A DNA stretch of 64,000 bases, taken from the NCBI RefSeq assembly GCF_003201815.1, contig NZ_QJKB01000006.1, positions 62,001-126,000 on the forward strand, read 5' to 3'. Shown one piece after another: positions 1-10,029 of the stretch. Within the stretch, counting starts at the first letter, position 1, and each line of letters starts with the position of its first letter. This DNA comes from Undibacterium pigrum. GTDB lineage: Bacteria; Pseudomonadota; Gammaproteobacteria; Burkholderiales; Burkholderiaceae_D. Made by a program: the position numbers and the translations under genes. Under the pieces are notes generated by a model. That model did no database searches. It saw only the letters and a list, made by a program, of their open reading frames with translations, and was not told where the DNA came from.

Positions 1-886
1 CAAAGACTTGCACCAGGCCGCCGAGGAATTCATCCAGCTGGCCAGTATTGAAAGGACGCGTGCTCTTGAACACAAAGGCGGCGATATCGTCGGAATGGTG
101 GGCGTGATGGTGGTTGTGCACATGTGGCGCATGATCACCGTGCTCGCCATGTTCTTTATGATGATGTTCGTGTGTGCAATCTGCATCGCAGGCTTCATGT
201 TCATGATCGTGCTCATGTTCTGCTTCTTCCGCGCGCAGGAAGTCAGGGTCCAGGTCCAGCTTGGCATTCAGGTTGAAGCCTTTCAGGTCCAGCACTTCGC
301 TGATGGCGATCTTGCCAAAGTCGACCGCGCTGATCGGTGCACGCGGGTTCATGCGCGTCAGACGGGCACGCAGTGCCGCCACTGCTTCTGCATCAACCAG
401 ATCAGTTTTTGATAACAGGATCTTGTCGGCAAAGCCAACCTGGCGCTGAGCTTCCTCATGTTCATCGAGTTGCTGCATGCCATGACGGGCATCAACGACC
501 GTGACTACCGCATCAAGCATGTAATAAGTGCCGACTTCTTCATCCACAAAAAAAGTCTGTGCCACCGGGCCGGGGTTGGCCAGGCCCGTGGTTTCTATGA
601 TGACGCGGTCAAAACTGAGCTTGCCTTCATTCTTTTGCTGTATCAGCTTGCTGAGCGCGACGATCAGGTCACCGCGCACCGTGCAGCAGACACAGCCATT
701 ATTCATTTCGACGATTTGTTCATTGCTGTCCTGTACCAGGATTTCATTGTCTATGTTTTCCTGGCCAAATTCATTTTCGATGACGGCAATCTTGTGACCG
801 TGGTCTTCTTGCAAAATGCGGTTCAGCAGTGTGGTTTTGCCTGCACCTAAAAAGCCGGTGAGGATAGTGGTAGGAATTAATGCCAT
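1..886 (-). CDS. CobW/COG0523-family GTPase (metallochaperone), partial
   Basis: G3E-family GTPase, the group that delivers zinc, cobalt or iron to target proteins. The gene starts at the ATG at 886 and runs off the left edge, so the C-terminus is missing. Visible are a Walker A near the N-terminus (GFLGAGKTTLLN), the metal-binding CxCC motif in NNGCVCCTVRGDL, a switch region ETTGLANPGP and the guanine-specificity motif SKTD. A long His/Asp/Glu-rich tract (about residues 205-260, for example HEHHHKEHGEHGDHAPH) sits between the GTPase and the C-terminal CobW domain and is a likely zinc sponge. A Zur-like regulator lies just upstream on the same strand, which favours a zinc role. No Zur box was recognised. 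Confidence 0.9.
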   Translation of the reverse strand, partial: MALIPTTILTGFLGAGKTTLLNRILQEDHGHKIAVIENEFGQENIDNEILVQDSNEQIVEMNNGCVCCTVRGDLIVALSKLIQQKNEGKLSFDRVIIETTGLANPGPVAQTFFVDEEVGTYYMLDAVVTVVDARHGMQQLDEHEEAQRQVGFADKILLSKTDLVDAEAVAALRARLTRMNPRAPISAVDFGKIAISEVLDLKGFNLNAKLDLDPDFLRAEEAEHEHDHEHEACDADCTHEHHHKEHGEHGDHAPHVHNHHHAHHSDDIAAFVFKSTRPFNTGQLDEFLGGLVQVF

Positions 887-937
887 GGTTTTTCTCTAAT
901 ACTTAACAAATTTAAAAACAAGCTTATGTATGGTTTA

Positions 938-1116
938 GGAATTACGAAAAATTGTCCCAGCAAGGCTATTGCTTCAAGAAACATCCCTTGCAAGGGATGT
1001 TCGTTACGTCGGCGGACAACATGTTGTCCGAAACCCCGACTTCACCGCAGCGACGAAGACAGTACTTTAGTACGGCTAGGCGCTGCAACGCAGCTGGGGC
1101 GGTTTTTCGTAATTCC
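938..1116. repeat. MITE-like palindromic element, copy 1 (long form)
   Basis: A 179-bp element bounded by perfect 14-bp inverted repeats (938-951 GGAATTACGAAAAA and 1103-1116). Sequence next to the termini (GTCCCAGC / GCTGGGGC) extends the imperfect complementarity. The right half carries the hairpin-forming GTACTAAAGTAC (read on the other strand). The same termini and right half recur in reverse orientation at 50945-51044; this copy has about 80 extra bases between CAGCAAGG and CAGCGACGAAG. It abuts the stop codon of the Fur-family gene and has no coding capacity. Confidence 0.75.
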
Positions 1117-1613
1117 TATTTTGCGCAGTCTGCGCACCAGCCCTTTATAGTCAGCTCTATATCGTGGCTTTGAAAGCCGCGTCCCAGCGACGCTTGCAAG
1201 GTAGCCTGTAATTGCTGGCGCAAGCCTGGTGGTTGCTGGGCATCATCAAGGCAAAAGACCCGTGCGCAACGTGTGCATTTGAAATGCCCATGCTGATGCT
1301 GGGCCGGGTGTTCCTTGTTGCCAGCAGTTTCACTGCCGGTGCTATAGCGAAATACCCTGTCATCCCCAGAAATTTTATGGGCCAGCCCGGCATCGGTCAG
1401 GCAATCCAGTGCCCTGTACAAGGTCACCCTGTCCATCTCGGGCAAGGCATCCTGTACTTCGAGGTGGGACAAGGCGCGCTGGCTGGCCAGCAATTCTGAC
1501 AATACATTCAGGCGCGCACCGGTCACACGCACACCGGCGTCGGATAGTAGGCTGGACGCCGTATTGTGGTGCCTGGAGGCAGCCGGTTTGGCTCGGTTAG
1601 TCGGGGAGGTCAT
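1116..1613 (-). CDS. zur: Fur-family transcriptional regulator, probably Zur
   Basis: Metal-responsive repressor of about 165 residues. An N-terminal winged helix (GVRVTGARLNVLSELL, HLEVQDAL, VTLYRALDCL) is followed by the HQHGHFKCTRCARVFCLDD dimerisation/metal segment and a C-terminal CADC pair, giving the two CxxC structural zinc sites typical of Fur/Zur proteins. The ATG at 1613 gives the family length; an in-frame ATG at 1658 would add 15 residues. It lies behind a PhoX-family gene transcribed the other way and upstream of the CobW-type GTPase on the same strand. That pairing suggests Zur rather than Fur or PerR, but the metal is inferred from context. Confidence 0.85.
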   Translation of the reverse strand: MTSPTNRAKPAASRHHNTASSLLSDAGVRVTGARLNVLSELLASQRALSHLEVQDALPEMDRVTLYRALDCLTDAGLAHKISGDDRVFRYSTGSETAGNKEHPAQHQHGHFKCTRCARVFCLDDAQQPPGLRQQLQATLQASLGRGFQSHDIELTIKGWCADCAK

Positions 1614-1892
1614 ATAAGTCCATGTTTTTCTGGCTGACGCAAAACTGATATGCGTCATTGCTACATGTCTTCATTATGCCTCAAAATGCAATTCAGTTGC
1701 AAAAGTATTCTGATCTGCTTTTTTCGATTACCTGAAGAAAAAATGCGCCGTTTCACTTGCCTGTCATATTCGCTTCTTATACTCCTGCCCGAACTTGCCC
1801 TTACTCACTGCAAGGTTTTTTCACAAATTCAGGCGCGCAATTGGTCTCCAATTGGCTCATTTTTGTTGCAATCAACTATTGGAATTCGAATC

Positions 1893-3866
1893 ATGTCAGA
1901 TCAACCTCAACTCGGTCGCCGTCAGGCACTTAAATTTCTCGCAGGCGCACCTTTGCTGCCGCTGGGTGCCATGTCCACGGCTTCATTGCTGAGTGCATGC
2001 GGTGGCAGTTCAAGTGCAGCGACGACACCGGTAGTGCCGGTCGCAGCAAATTTTGTCGGTGCTGAATTTACTGCCATGCCTGCTCCTACGCTGGCCAATG
2101 CAGCGGCAATGGCGACCACGACCGTGGGTTCTACATTGAGCGTCAACTTCAGCGACAATAGCTCGCAAACTTATAAACTGGCTTATCAGCCTTTCTTCCT
2201 GACTGGTGACCTGGTACCAAATGGTAATGGCGGCACTATCCTGGCAGGTGGTTACTACGATATCAATAACAAGGCCATCGTCGACAAAACTGTCGCTGGC
2301 AAAGAACGTCAGTTCTTCTCTGATTCTCCTGACGGCACATCCCTGCTGTCACTGGCTAATCCTACTGTCACCGGCATCAAGGGCAAGGCGGTCTTCGCGG
2401 TAGTGCAGTTTGAATACACTACCTGGGCACAAGACGGCACGACAGACATGTATGGCAAACTGCCATCTCCTATCGCCGTCCTGACTCTGGATCAAGACCA
2501 GACTACAGGTAAGCTGAGCCTGGTGAAATACCACAATGTAGACATGTCCAAAGTCAATGGCTTGTGGATTACTTGCGGTTCCAGCCTGTCGCCATGGGGC
2601 ACGCATTTGTCCAGCGAAGAATATGAGCCAGACGCTTTCACGATTTCTTCCAACACCATGTTCAAGGCGTATAGCGCCAATCTGTATGGTGATGAAAACA
2701 AGGCCAATCCTTACCACTATGGCCATATGCCAGAAATCACGGTTAATCCTGATGGTACCGGCAGCGCCAAAAAACATTACTGCATGGGCCGTATTTCCCA
2801 TGAGCTGGTACAAGTCATGCCAGACAACCGCACTGCATTGATGGGTGATGATGCAACTAACGGCGGCTTGTTCATTTTCGTGGCTGACAAGGAAAAAGAC
2901 TTGTCTTCTGGTACTTTGTATGTCGCCAAGATAGGCGCAGGTTTCTCCATAGACCCGGCTGCTGCAGGTGCTGCACTGACCTGGATCAAACTCGGCTCTG
3001 CCACCAGCGCTGAAATCGAAAACCTGGCAAATACTCTGAAACCAGCCGACATCATGGAAGTTGCTACTGCCGATCCTAAAGATGCCAGCTTCACCAAGAT
3101 TTACTTCGGTGGCAAGATCCAATGGATCAAAGTCAAACCAGGTATGGAAAAAGCAGCAGCCTTCCTGGAAACCCATCGCTACGCAGCATTGATGGGCGGC
3201 AGCATGGCCTTGACCAAGCTGGAAGGCACGACAGTCAATGCCAAAGACAAGATTGCTTACTCTGCACTGCAAAACATGCAAAGTTCCATGGTACGTGGCA
3301 ATGCAGCCTGGAATGAAGCTTTCGGCGTTACGCTGGAAAAAGCGGTCAATGCCGGTGCAGTACTGGCGCATACCATGACCGGCGGCCAAAAAGACACAGC
3401 TGGTGCTGCCATCAATAGTGAATGGGTACCAACAGTGACTAAAACTTTGCTGGTAGGTGAAGATATCACTGCCGATGCGTTGGGTAATACGGCCAATCCA
3501 GACAAGATAGGCGCGCCTGATAACCTGAAATTCTCGGAAAAACTGCGTACCCTGTTCATTGGCGAAGACAGCAGCTATCACGTAAACAATTTTGTGTGGG
3601 CTTACAACGTCGACACCAAAAAACTGTCACGCCTGATGTCCATGCCTGCCGGTGCAGAAGCAACTGGTTTGTCCGTGGTCGATGATCTGAACGGCTGGAC
3701 TTACATCACCAGCAATTTCCAGCACGCAGGTGACTGGGGCAGCATCCATAACATCGTCAAGCCTACGCTGGACCCGCTGGTACGTGCCAACTACAAGGAC
3801 CGTTTTGCTTCTGCAGTAGGTTATATGACTGCAGATGCCAGCAGCGTCAAGCTGAGCAAAGGCTGA
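1893..3866 (+). CDS. PhoX-family (DUF839) secreted phosphatase-like protein
   Basis: 657-residue exported protein of the PhoX/DUF839 family, whose characterised members are calcium/iron-dependent alkaline phosphatases. It begins with a twin-arginine signal (LGRRQALKFLAG) followed by LSAC at residues 33-36, which could be a lipobox, so it may be exported folded by Tat and lipid-anchored. The body is a beta-propeller-type repeat protein (GLWITCGSSLSPWGTHLSSE, MGRISHELVQV, FVADKEKDLSSGTLYVAKI) as in this family. The ATG at 1893 was chosen because it places the Tat signal at the N-terminus; the reading frame is open further upstream. A lone CTGTCAT at 1761-1767 resembles a Pho half-site. Confidence 0.85.
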   Translation: MSDQPQLGRRQALKFLAGAPLLPLGAMSTASLLSACGGSSSAATTPVVPVAANFVGAEFTAMPAPTLANAAAMATTTVGSTLSVNFSDNSSQTYKLAYQPFFLTGDLVPNGNGGTILAGGYYDINNKAIVDKTVAGKERQFFSDSPDGTSLLSLANPTVTGIKGKAVFAVVQFEYTTWAQDGTTDMYGKLPSPIAVLTLDQDQTTGKLSLVKYHNVDMSKVNGLWITCGSSLSPWGTHLSSEEYEPDAFTISSNTMFKAYSANLYGDENKANPYHYGHMPEITVNPDGTGSAKKHYCMGRISHELVQVMPDNRTALMGDDATNGGLFIFVADKEKDLSSGTLYVAKIGAGFSIDPAAAGAALTWIKLGSATSAEIENLANTLKPADIMEVATADPKDASFTKIYFGGKIQWIKVKPGMEKAAAFLETHRYAALMGGSMALTKLEGTTVNAKDKIAYSALQNMQSSMVRGNAAWNEAFGVTLEKAVNAGAVLAHTMTGGQKDTAGAAINSEWVPTVTKTLLVGEDITADALGNTANPDKIGAPDNLKFSEKLRTLFIGEDSSYHVNNFVWAYNVDTKKLSRLMSMPAGAEATGLSVVDDLNGWTYITSNFQHAGDWGSIHNIVKPTLDPLVRANYKDRFASAVGYMTADASSVKLSKG

Positions 3867-3907
3867 ATTTGAGTTGTACCTGAGCTTGCTTGCAAGCCAG
3901 CAATCTG

Positions 3908-3939
3908 AAAAAGCAGCGTAGACGCTGCTTTTTCTTTTT
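3908..3939 (+). terminator. Intrinsic terminator after the PhoX-family gene
   Basis: AAAGCAGCG and CGCTGCTTT form a 9-bp stem with a short TAGA loop, followed directly by a T-rich run (TTCTTTTT). It lies 42 bases downstream of the PhoX-family stop codon. Confidence 0.8.
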
Positions 3940-4075
3940 GTAAGCAAATATTGGAATATTCTGCTGTGAAAAAAACCTGTGCTACATTAATAAGCTGTTG
4001 TAGAAATTTCTATCTTCATGTTCAGCTTATCTCTTTCGCTCATATCTTTGGTTTTTTTCGGGAGTGTAGAACATC

Positions 4076-5137
4076 ATGCGCACCAACTTCAAAACTTTGC
4101 TGTTTTCACTGGGCATCATTGCCAGTAATCTGGTTTTTGCTGCGGCTGATCCCGCTTACGAAAAAATATTCAAGACAGATGCACCAAATGCCAAGGACCA
4201 TCCCCTGACAGGGCGTTACCAGGGTTCCAGCATCTTGCTGCAGACACAAAAAGCATTTGATGAGATTTCCTTCCCGGCGGGTGCAGCGACTGAGCCTGAC
4301 TACAGTAGCAACAAGAAGTTTTCCAAAGTACAGAAAGCCGAAGGGGCCTTGACGCGTACTGTGTATCTGGCACCAAAAGGGCGTTCATCGCTGGAAGTGT
4401 TCCGCAACTTCACTGATAACCTCGCCAGCAAGGGTTTCAAACCGGTATTCCAGTGTGATAACGATAGCTGCGGCCCTTCCTTCAAGGTCCTGAAATACCA
4501 CTGGAATGACAAGCGTACCCAGGTGCAGGGTGAGGGCTATGACAATGACCGCAACCGTTTTGTCCAGGCAGTGTTTGATGGCGGCAAGGATATTCGTTAT
4601 GCCCTGTTGCAAAAAGGCGCGGGCGCTGCCATTACCTATGTGGGTGTCTATGCCGCATTGAATTCTGGCGGCAGTATGGGCGATATCACTGACAGCCTGA
4701 GCGACCGCGTATCCGTGCTGGTGGAAGTGCTGGAACCCAAAGCCATGGAGCAAAAGATCGTCACTGTCGATGCCGATGCCATCAGCAAGGAACTGGCGGC
4801 CAATGGTGCAGTCAGTTTTTACGGCCTGTATTTTGATACCGACAAAGCCGTCATCAAGCCAGAATCCAAACCCCAGCTTGATGAAATGGCGAAATACCTG
4901 AAAGCCAATACCGCCGCTGTCTACATCGTCGGCCATACCGATACCCAGGGCGTGCTTGACTACAATATGACTTTATCTGGCAAACGTGCCCAGGCCGTGG
5001 TCGATGCGCTGAAAGGCTATGGCATTACTGATGCCCGTCTGATTGCCAAAGGTGTAGGCCCGCTGGCCCCGCGTGCTTCCAATGCGGCAGATGCTGGCCG
5101 TGCCAAAAACAGGCGAGTGGAAATGGTATTGCGTTAA
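4076..5137 (+). CDS. OmpA-family envelope protein with N-terminal DUF4892-like region
   Basis: 353 residues with a Sec signal peptide (MRTNFKTLLFSLGIIASNLVF, cleavage near residue 22-24). Residues about 30-215 resemble DUF4892-type periplasmic regions (TRTVYLAPKGRSSLEVFRNF, SCGPSFKVLKYHW). Residues about 240-353 form an OmpA/MotB peptidoglycan-binding domain: FYGLYFDTDKAVIKPES, YIVGHTDTQG and the terminal NRRVEMVLR. It probably tethers to peptidoglycan; the function of the N-terminal part is unknown. A GGGAG about 11 bases upstream serves the ATG. The gene is convergent with xerC. Confidence 0.88.
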   Translation: MRTNFKTLLFSLGIIASNLVFAAADPAYEKIFKTDAPNAKDHPLTGRYQGSSILLQTQKAFDEISFPAGAATEPDYSSNKKFSKVQKAEGALTRTVYLAPKGRSSLEVFRNFTDNLASKGFKPVFQCDNDSCGPSFKVLKYHWNDKRTQVQGEGYDNDRNRFVQAVFDGGKDIRYALLQKGAGAAITYVGVYAALNSGGSMGDITDSLSDRVSVLVEVLEPKAMEQKIVTVDADAISKELAANGAVSFYGLYFDTDKAVIKPESKPQLDEMAKYLKANTAAVYIVGHTDTQGVLDYNMTLSGKRAQAVVDALKGYGITDARLIAKGVGPLAPRASNAADAGRAKNRRVEMVLR

Positions 5138-5149
5138 ATCGGCAGCGAC

Positions 5150-6070
5150 TTACTTTTTTGCACGTGGATGCGTCTGGTCATAAATCTTGGCCAGATGCTG
5201 GAAATCCAGAGAAGTATAAACCTGGGTCGCTGCGATGGAGCTATGGCCCAGCATTTCCTGTACGGCGCGCAAGTCGCCAGACGATTGCAAGACATGTGAG
5301 GCGAAAGAATGGCGCAACATATGCGGATGCACATTGGCTGGTATATCCAGGCTTTGTGCATGCGCCTTCAGGCGCAGTTGTATCAGGCGCACAGAAATGC
5401 GGGTGCCTCGCTCGCTTAAAAACAGTGGGTGCGGGTCAGCTTTCACCAGCGTAGCACGTATCGCCAGCCAGTCCTGCAAAGCCTCCAGTGCGGGTTTGCC
5501 TACGGGCACTATACGTTGCTTGTCGCCTTTGCCTGTTACGTGGACTTCACCTTCCTGCATATCAACCCAGCCTGCCGAGCTATAGCCGGGCTCATTGACC
5601 GCTACCACATCCAGGCTGGCCAGTTCAGATACCCGCAAACCACTGGAATACAAGAGTTCAAACATGGCCCGGTTGGCGCGTGCCGTCGGCTGGTCTGCGC
5701 CTTTATGGCCTACCAGACGTACTGCATCATCGGCCCCCAGTGCTTTTGGCAGGGGTTTGCCTTTCTTGGGCGCGCGCACGCCTTCGACCGGGTTGGCGGC
5801 GAGATCATGCTCTTCCAGCAGCCAGCGATAAAAGCCACGCCAGCTGGAAAGCTTGCGGGCGATGCTACGGGCATTTTGGCCGCCTGCATGCATTTGTGCT
5901 GCAAAGCGACGGATATGGTGGGTAGTCAGGCTGGTCAGTCCGGTGCTGCCTGCGAGCTTGATCAGCTCATGCAAATCCAGCAGGTAACTGTCCAGCGTGT
6001 GCTGGGACAATTGCCTTTGACTGCGCAAGACCTCCAGATAGCTGGCCAGATACTGATCTTGCGTATTCAT
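5150..6070 (-). CDS. xerC: Tyrosine recombinase XerC
   Basis: Site-specific recombinase that, with XerD, resolves chromosome dimers at dif. It has 306 residues: an N-terminal SAM-like core-binding domain (about 1-90) and a C-terminal catalytic domain with the full catalytic set, Arg145 (SSGLRVSEL), Lys181 (TGKGDKQR), His250 and Arg253 (HPHMLRHSFASH), His276 (LGHSS) and nucleophile Tyr285 (QVYTSLD). It is the last gene of the conserved dapF-DUF484-xerC order, a standard housekeeping arrangement, and is not part of a mobile element. Confidence 0.96.
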   Translation of the reverse strand: MNTQDQYLASYLEVLRSQRQLSQHTLDSYLLDLHELIKLAGSTGLTSLTTHHIRRFAAQMHAGGQNARSIARKLSSWRGFYRWLLEEHDLAANPVEGVRAPKKGKPLPKALGADDAVRLVGHKGADQPTARANRAMFELLYSSGLRVSELASLDVVAVNEPGYSSAGWVDMQEGEVHVTGKGDKQRIVPVGKPALEALQDWLAIRATLVKADPHPLFLSERGTRISVRLIQLRLKAHAQSLDIPANVHPHMLRHSFASHVLQSSGDLRAVQEMLGHSSIAATQVYTSLDFQHLAKIYDQTHPRAKK

Positions 6071-6125
6071 ACAGCCTTCAATGAATGAAACCTGACAATT
6101 GGGACGATGACTTAAAAATGCAGAC

Positions 6126-6785
6126 TTATAGATCTACCATGCAGCTCAGCGCAGCACTGCTGGTATCTGCAATCTTGCTGAGGAAATCTGTCGCCATGTC
6201 TTTGGTATAGCGGTTGGGGTCAGGTGAACCCAATACCAGCAAGCCAAAGGTAGGCCCTGTGGTGGACAGGCGCAAAGGCAGCATCGCCAGGGATTCAATA
6301 GCCTGATCAGTTTCCAGCCAGGCGGCAGCTTCAAAATCATGGTTCTTGCCGCAGTAGGGCGTGCTCAAACCCTTGGCGAACAATTGCGCATCATCACTGG
6401 TGGGGCTGGCAAACCAGGTATGGGTAAAGTCTTCAGCGACATTCCATAAGCGCAGCGTAGCATGCGGCAATTCAAAAATATCCTGCAAACCCTGGGTCAG
6501 GGCATGCGGCAAATCAACATCATTGCGTGCCAGCAAAAGAGCGCGGGTCCAGCGCTGGAATTTCTGGCTGATATCGTGGTTTTCTTCAGCAATACGCAGC
6601 AAGTCTGCCATGCGCAATTCCAGGCCACGATATTTTTCGCGCACGACTTCCATCTGCCTTTCCTGCAGAGAGATGGCACGTCCCATGACCGGGCTGGTGA
6701 GTTTGATGGAACCCAGCAATTCGGCATGTTCTTCAAAAAAATGCGGATGCTGTATCAGGTAGGTGGCGATATCGGTAGAATTCAT
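6126..6785 (-). CDS. DUF484 family protein
   Basis: 219 residues, a GAF-like cytoplasmic protein family found between dapF and xerC in many proteobacteria. It shows the family's N-terminal helix ([19 protein letters not shown]), a coiled-coil segment ([20 protein letters not shown]) and a C-terminal GAF-like core ([39 protein letters not shown]). Its start overlaps the dapF stop codon by 4 bases (ATGA), so translation is coupled. The molecular role is not established. Confidence 0.93.
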   Translation of the reverse strand: MNSTDIATYLIQHPHFFEEHAELLGSIKLTSPVMGRAISLQERQMEVVREKYRGLELRMADLLRIAEENHDISQKFQRWTRALLLARNDVDLPHALTQGLQDIFELPHATLRLWNVAEDFTHTWFASPTSDDAQLFAKGLSTPYCGKNHDFEAAAWLETDQAIESLAMLPLRLSTTGPTFGLLVLGSPDPNRYTKDMATDFLSKIADTSSAALSCMVDL

Positions 6786-7645
6786 TGTGTTTCTGTTAAA
6801 TTAATTTCGCCTTCAAAGACGGTGACAGCGGGGCCGCTGAGGAATACTGGCTGGCCTTCGCCTGCCCAGGCGATAGAGAGTTCACCACCACGCATGCTGA
6901 CACGTACCGGGCTATCGAGCAAGCCACGGCGTATGCCAGCCACGGCAGCCGCACATGCACCCGTGCCGCAGGCCAGGGTTTCACCGGCACCGCGTTCAAA
7001 CACGCGCAGGCGTATGTGCTGGCGTGCCACGACTTCCATGAAACCGGCATTCACCCGGCGCGGGAAACGCGGGTGATGTTCTATCAGCGGGCCATCAACG
7101 GCAACCGGGAAGTCATCCACAGCAGCTACGACCTGCACGGCATGCGGGTTGCCCATGGAAACGGCAGAAATCCAGACCTGCCTGCCACTGATGTCCAGCG
7201 GCCACAAGCTGTCATTGCCCTCTGGCCTGGACTCCAGACCTTCAGCATTGAATGGCACCTGGGCTGCTTCCAGTACTGGTGCGCCCATGTTGACGGTGAT
7301 ATTGCCATCTTCTCCCATGCGCGGCTCTATGACGCCGGACATGGTTTCCACCCGTATGCTGGATTTAGTGGTCAGGCCTTTTTCGATGACAAACTGTACG
7401 AAGGCACGCGAGCCATTGCCGCATTGCTCAACTTCGCCACCGTCAGCGTTATAGATGCGGTAGCGGAAGTCAACATCCTGGCTTTCCGGACGTTCTACCA
7501 CAAGGATCTGGTCTGCACCTATGCCAAAACGGCGGTCGGCAATCAGCCGCCACTGCGCAGGAGTGAAATTGATGTGCTGGTTAATGGCGTCAATAACGAC
7601 AAAATCGTTGCCCGCACCATGCATTTTGGTGAATTTGAGTTTCAT
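6782..7645 (-). CDS. dapF: Diaminopimelate epimerase
   Basis: Converts LL- to meso-diaminopimelate for lysine and peptidoglycan synthesis in the cytoplasm. It has 287 residues with both catalytic cysteines in their signatures: Cys75 ([12 protein letters not shown]) and Cys226 ([15 protein letters not shown]). The N-terminal [13 protein letters not shown] is also diagnostic. First gene of the dapF-DUF484-xerC operon. Confidence 0.98.
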   Translation of the reverse strand: MKLKFTKMHGAGNDFVVIDAINQHINFTPAQWRLIADRRFGIGADQILVVERPESQDVDFRYRIYNADGGEVEQCGNGSRAFVQFVIEKGLTTKSSIRVETMSGVIEPRMGEDGNITVNMGAPVLEAAQVPFNAEGLESRPEGNDSLWPLDISGRQVWISAVSMGNPHAVQVVAAVDDFPVAVDGPLIEHHPRFPRRVNAGFMEVVARQHIRLRVFERGAGETLACGTGACAAAVAGIRRGLLDSPVRVSMRGGELSIAWAGEGQPVFLSGPAVTVFEGEINLTETQ

Positions 7646-7698
7646 GCAGTGATTATATCCTCAGTCGGCACAGCCCATGTGCTTCTGGCGTTTTCCTC

Positions 7699-10029
7699 TT
7701 ACTCCAGTTGATAGACCCCGCAGCCCAGTACCAGGTTGTCATCGACTGCTTCTATATAAGAAGTTTTTGCTTCAGTCTTTTTCGAGACTGGATTGACTAT
7801 CGTGTAATTGACCCAGCCGCCGGTTTCAGGCAATTCAAACGCATCCCTGACCAGTTTGCGGCCATCCAGGCCATCTACATGGAAGAGATTGACCTTGAGT
7901 TTGGCGGCATTGCCTGCAAACGCCAGGTATTGGCCATTGCGGTCAAAGGCGAATACATACATGTCGCGGTCGGCAAAAAGCTTGTCAGCATTGGCGGTAA
8001 TGATTTGCAGGGCTGGCCTGCCTCTGGAATGGTAAACGGCTACCGCTTTCTTGACCAGGGCATGAGCTTCATCTGCCGTACCCTGCAATAATTTGAAGGC
8101 AGACGCTGCTTTGGTGAGGGCATGTGCCTTGTCTTCCAGGCTGATGGAGGCATGTTTGGCTTGTTCTGCCATTTGTGCATTGCTCTGGGTGATTTCATCC
8201 AGATGACGCAGGGCTTCCGAAATTTGTGACAGGCCATTGCTTTGTTCACTGGAGGCAACAGAAATGGCATTGATATTATTCGCCAGATCGCGGATGCCGC
8301 TGACTATGTCAGTCAGCGTCATGTTGACATTGCTGATCTGGTTAACGCCCTGGTCCACCCTTTGTACAGAATCATCAATCAAGCGCCTGATCTGGCGGGC
8401 AGAATCGGCACTGCGTTGCGCCAGGCTGCGTACTTCACTGGCTACAACGGCAAATCCGCGCCCATGTTCACCCGCGCGCGAAGCTTCCACTGCTGCATTC
8501 AGCGCCAGAATATCGGTCTGGAAAGAAATGCCGTCGATAAGGCTGACGATTTCCTGTACCTTGCGTGCGCTCTGGTGTATGCCGTTCATGGAATCGACGG
8601 CGGCGCGCATGTCGTCCCCTGTGGATTCTGTAATCAGTCGTAAATTTGCTGCCAGGTTGTCGACTGCCCGGGCGCTGTCGGCATTCTTTTTCACCGTATC
8701 GGCGAGGTCATCTACGCTGGCCGATGTTTGTTCCAGGCTGGAGGCCTGTTGCTCGGTCCTGACAGTCAGGTCACTTATGTTAGCTGCCAGGCCCTCGCCC
8801 AGTTGCGCCACCATGCTGGCATTGCTGCGCACATTGGCGACCAGTCGTGACAAATTGCCATTCATGGCTTCCAGCAAATCGCCGGTTTTCGCCAGTTCAT
8901 CCTTGCCTATGATGCGTATATGATTGGTCAGGTCGCCTGCGGCAACGGCATGGGCAGCCCGCCCGACCTGGTTCAGCGCAGAGATAAAGTCGCGATAAAA
9001 GCCCAGCGCCAGATAGCAGCTGAGTATGATGAGCAGCGCTACTCCCAGACCCAGCAGGCTTTGATACAAATCCATCTGCCTGCTGTGGTCTGTCAGCATC
9101 ACGCTCAGCTTGCCATGCATCTGGGTTTGCAATGCCAGGGTTTTTTCTATGGACAGAGTGCCCTGGGCAAAATAGGCATTGGCATCACCGTTGATGCTAT
9201 CTGCCAGCAGGTTTTTTCTGGCCAGTGCAGCAAATGCCTGCGATGCCTCGAAAGCTGCCTGCTCTGCTGTGGCCAGGTTCAAGCCTGCGCGCTGCATTGC
9301 CTCATCCAGGTCGGCCACGCTATTCATGGCAGCCTGCAGGGCATCCAGCCGTGAAACCATGCCCGCTTTTTCCGGGAATTCCATGGTCCCGGTTTTGATA
9401 TAGCTGGCGCCCAGCCCGCGTAACAGCGCCAGATGTTCTATCCAGACTGGCAGCTTGCGCATGGAGATATCCAGCAAAAGAAAATTCGCACTGTCGCTAT
9501 TCGTCAGCAAGCCCGTTTTTTCATTGAGCAGGGCAGAAAATTGCAAGCTTTGCCTGATCAGACGGCTATGCTGGGCAACATTGTCTTTCACATTGGCGGC
9601 GATCTGGCCTGTCGTGAGTTGCCTTAATTCATCCGCACTGGCTTTCCATGGTGCTTGCATGCCCAGGGCTGTGTTGTTATTGAGGAACAGATCAAGCTGG
9701 TCCAGGCTGGTTTTTAACTCAGACCTGGTTTTAAGCAGCTCATCTTCCAGATTTTGACCAGATAGTTTGAGGTTCACCTGACCACGGTGTTTTTGTGTCT
9801 GTATCACAACTTTCATGATCAGACCATTGGCCTCAACACCCAATAAGCCAGCATGCGCCTGCAAGGTTTCAGTATGGATTTGCCTCAGGGAGAGGCTGGC
9901 AAAAAACAACAGTGGCAGTAGCAAAAGGAGAAAGATGCCCAGCAATTTGCTACGCAAACTGAGTTTACTCATCAGCACTGTACAGGGGTGCATGATCTTA
10001 TCGGTCAGACTGGCTTTATTCCCGGACAT
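7699..10029 (-). CDS. Methyl-accepting chemotaxis protein with C-terminal Cache-like domain
   Basis: 776-residue chemoreceptor. TM1 lies around residues 28-48 ([20 protein letters not shown]), followed by an all-helical periplasmic sensor of about 275 residues. TM2 ([20 protein letters not shown]) and a HAMP domain come next, then the signalling hairpin with its conserved tip ([19 protein letters not shown]). About 110 residues after the hairpin (from roughly 660) resemble a single Cache_2 domain ([45 protein letters not shown]). A Cache at the cytoplasmic C-terminus is unusual, since this fold is normally periplasmic. AGGA six bases upstream supports the ATG at 10029. Confidence 0.92.
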   Translation of the reverse strand: MSGNKASLTDKIMHPCTVLMSKLSLRSKLLGIFLLLLLPLLFFASLSLRQIHTETLQAHAGLLGVEANGLIMKVVIQTQKHRGQVNLKLSGQNLEDELLKTRSELKTSLDQLDLFLNNNTALGMQAPWKASADELRQLTTGQIAANVKDNVAQHSRLIRQSLQFSALLNEKTGLLTNSDSANFLLLDISMRKLPVWIEHLALLRGLGASYIKTGTMEFPEKAGMVSRLDALQAAMNSVADLDEAMQRAGLNLATAEQAAFEASQAFAALARKNLLADSINGDANAYFAQGTLSIEKTLALQTQMHGKLSVMLTDHSRQMDLYQSLLGLGVALLIILSCYLALGFYRDFISALNQVGRAAHAVAAGDLTNHIRIIGKDELAKTGDLLEAMNGNLSRLVANVRSNASMVAQLGEGLAANISDLTVRTEQQASSLEQTSASVDDLADTVKKNADSARAVDNLAANLRLITESTGDDMRAAVDSMNGIHQSARKVQEIVSLIDGISFQTDILALNAAVEASRAGEHGRGFAVVASEVRSLAQRSADSARQIRRLIDDSVQRVDQGVNQISNVNMTLTDIVSGIRDLANNINAISVASSEQSNGLSQISEALRHLDEITQSNAQMAEQAKHASISLEDKAHALTKAASAFKLLQGTADEAHALVKKAVAVYHSRGRPALQIITANADKLFADRDMYVFAFDRNGQYLAFAGNAAKLKVNLFHVDGLDGRKLVRDAFELPETGGWVNYTIVNPVSKKTEAKTSYIEAVDDNLVLGCGVYQLE

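Noticed and set aside
1761-1767. Pho box for the PhoX-family gene
   Set aside because: Only one half-site (CTGTCAT) is good; the second half-site position matches at 3 of 7 bases.
2349-3581. 410-residue open frame on the minus strand
   Set aside because: It is the antisense of the PhoX-family gene and has no recognisable motifs or start signals.
4385-4936. 183-residue open frame on the minus strand
   Set aside because: Antisense of the OmpA-family gene; its composition reflects the codon pattern of the real gene.
5150-6070. Integrase of a mobile element
   Set aside because: The protein is XerC in its conserved dapF-DUF484-xerC setting.
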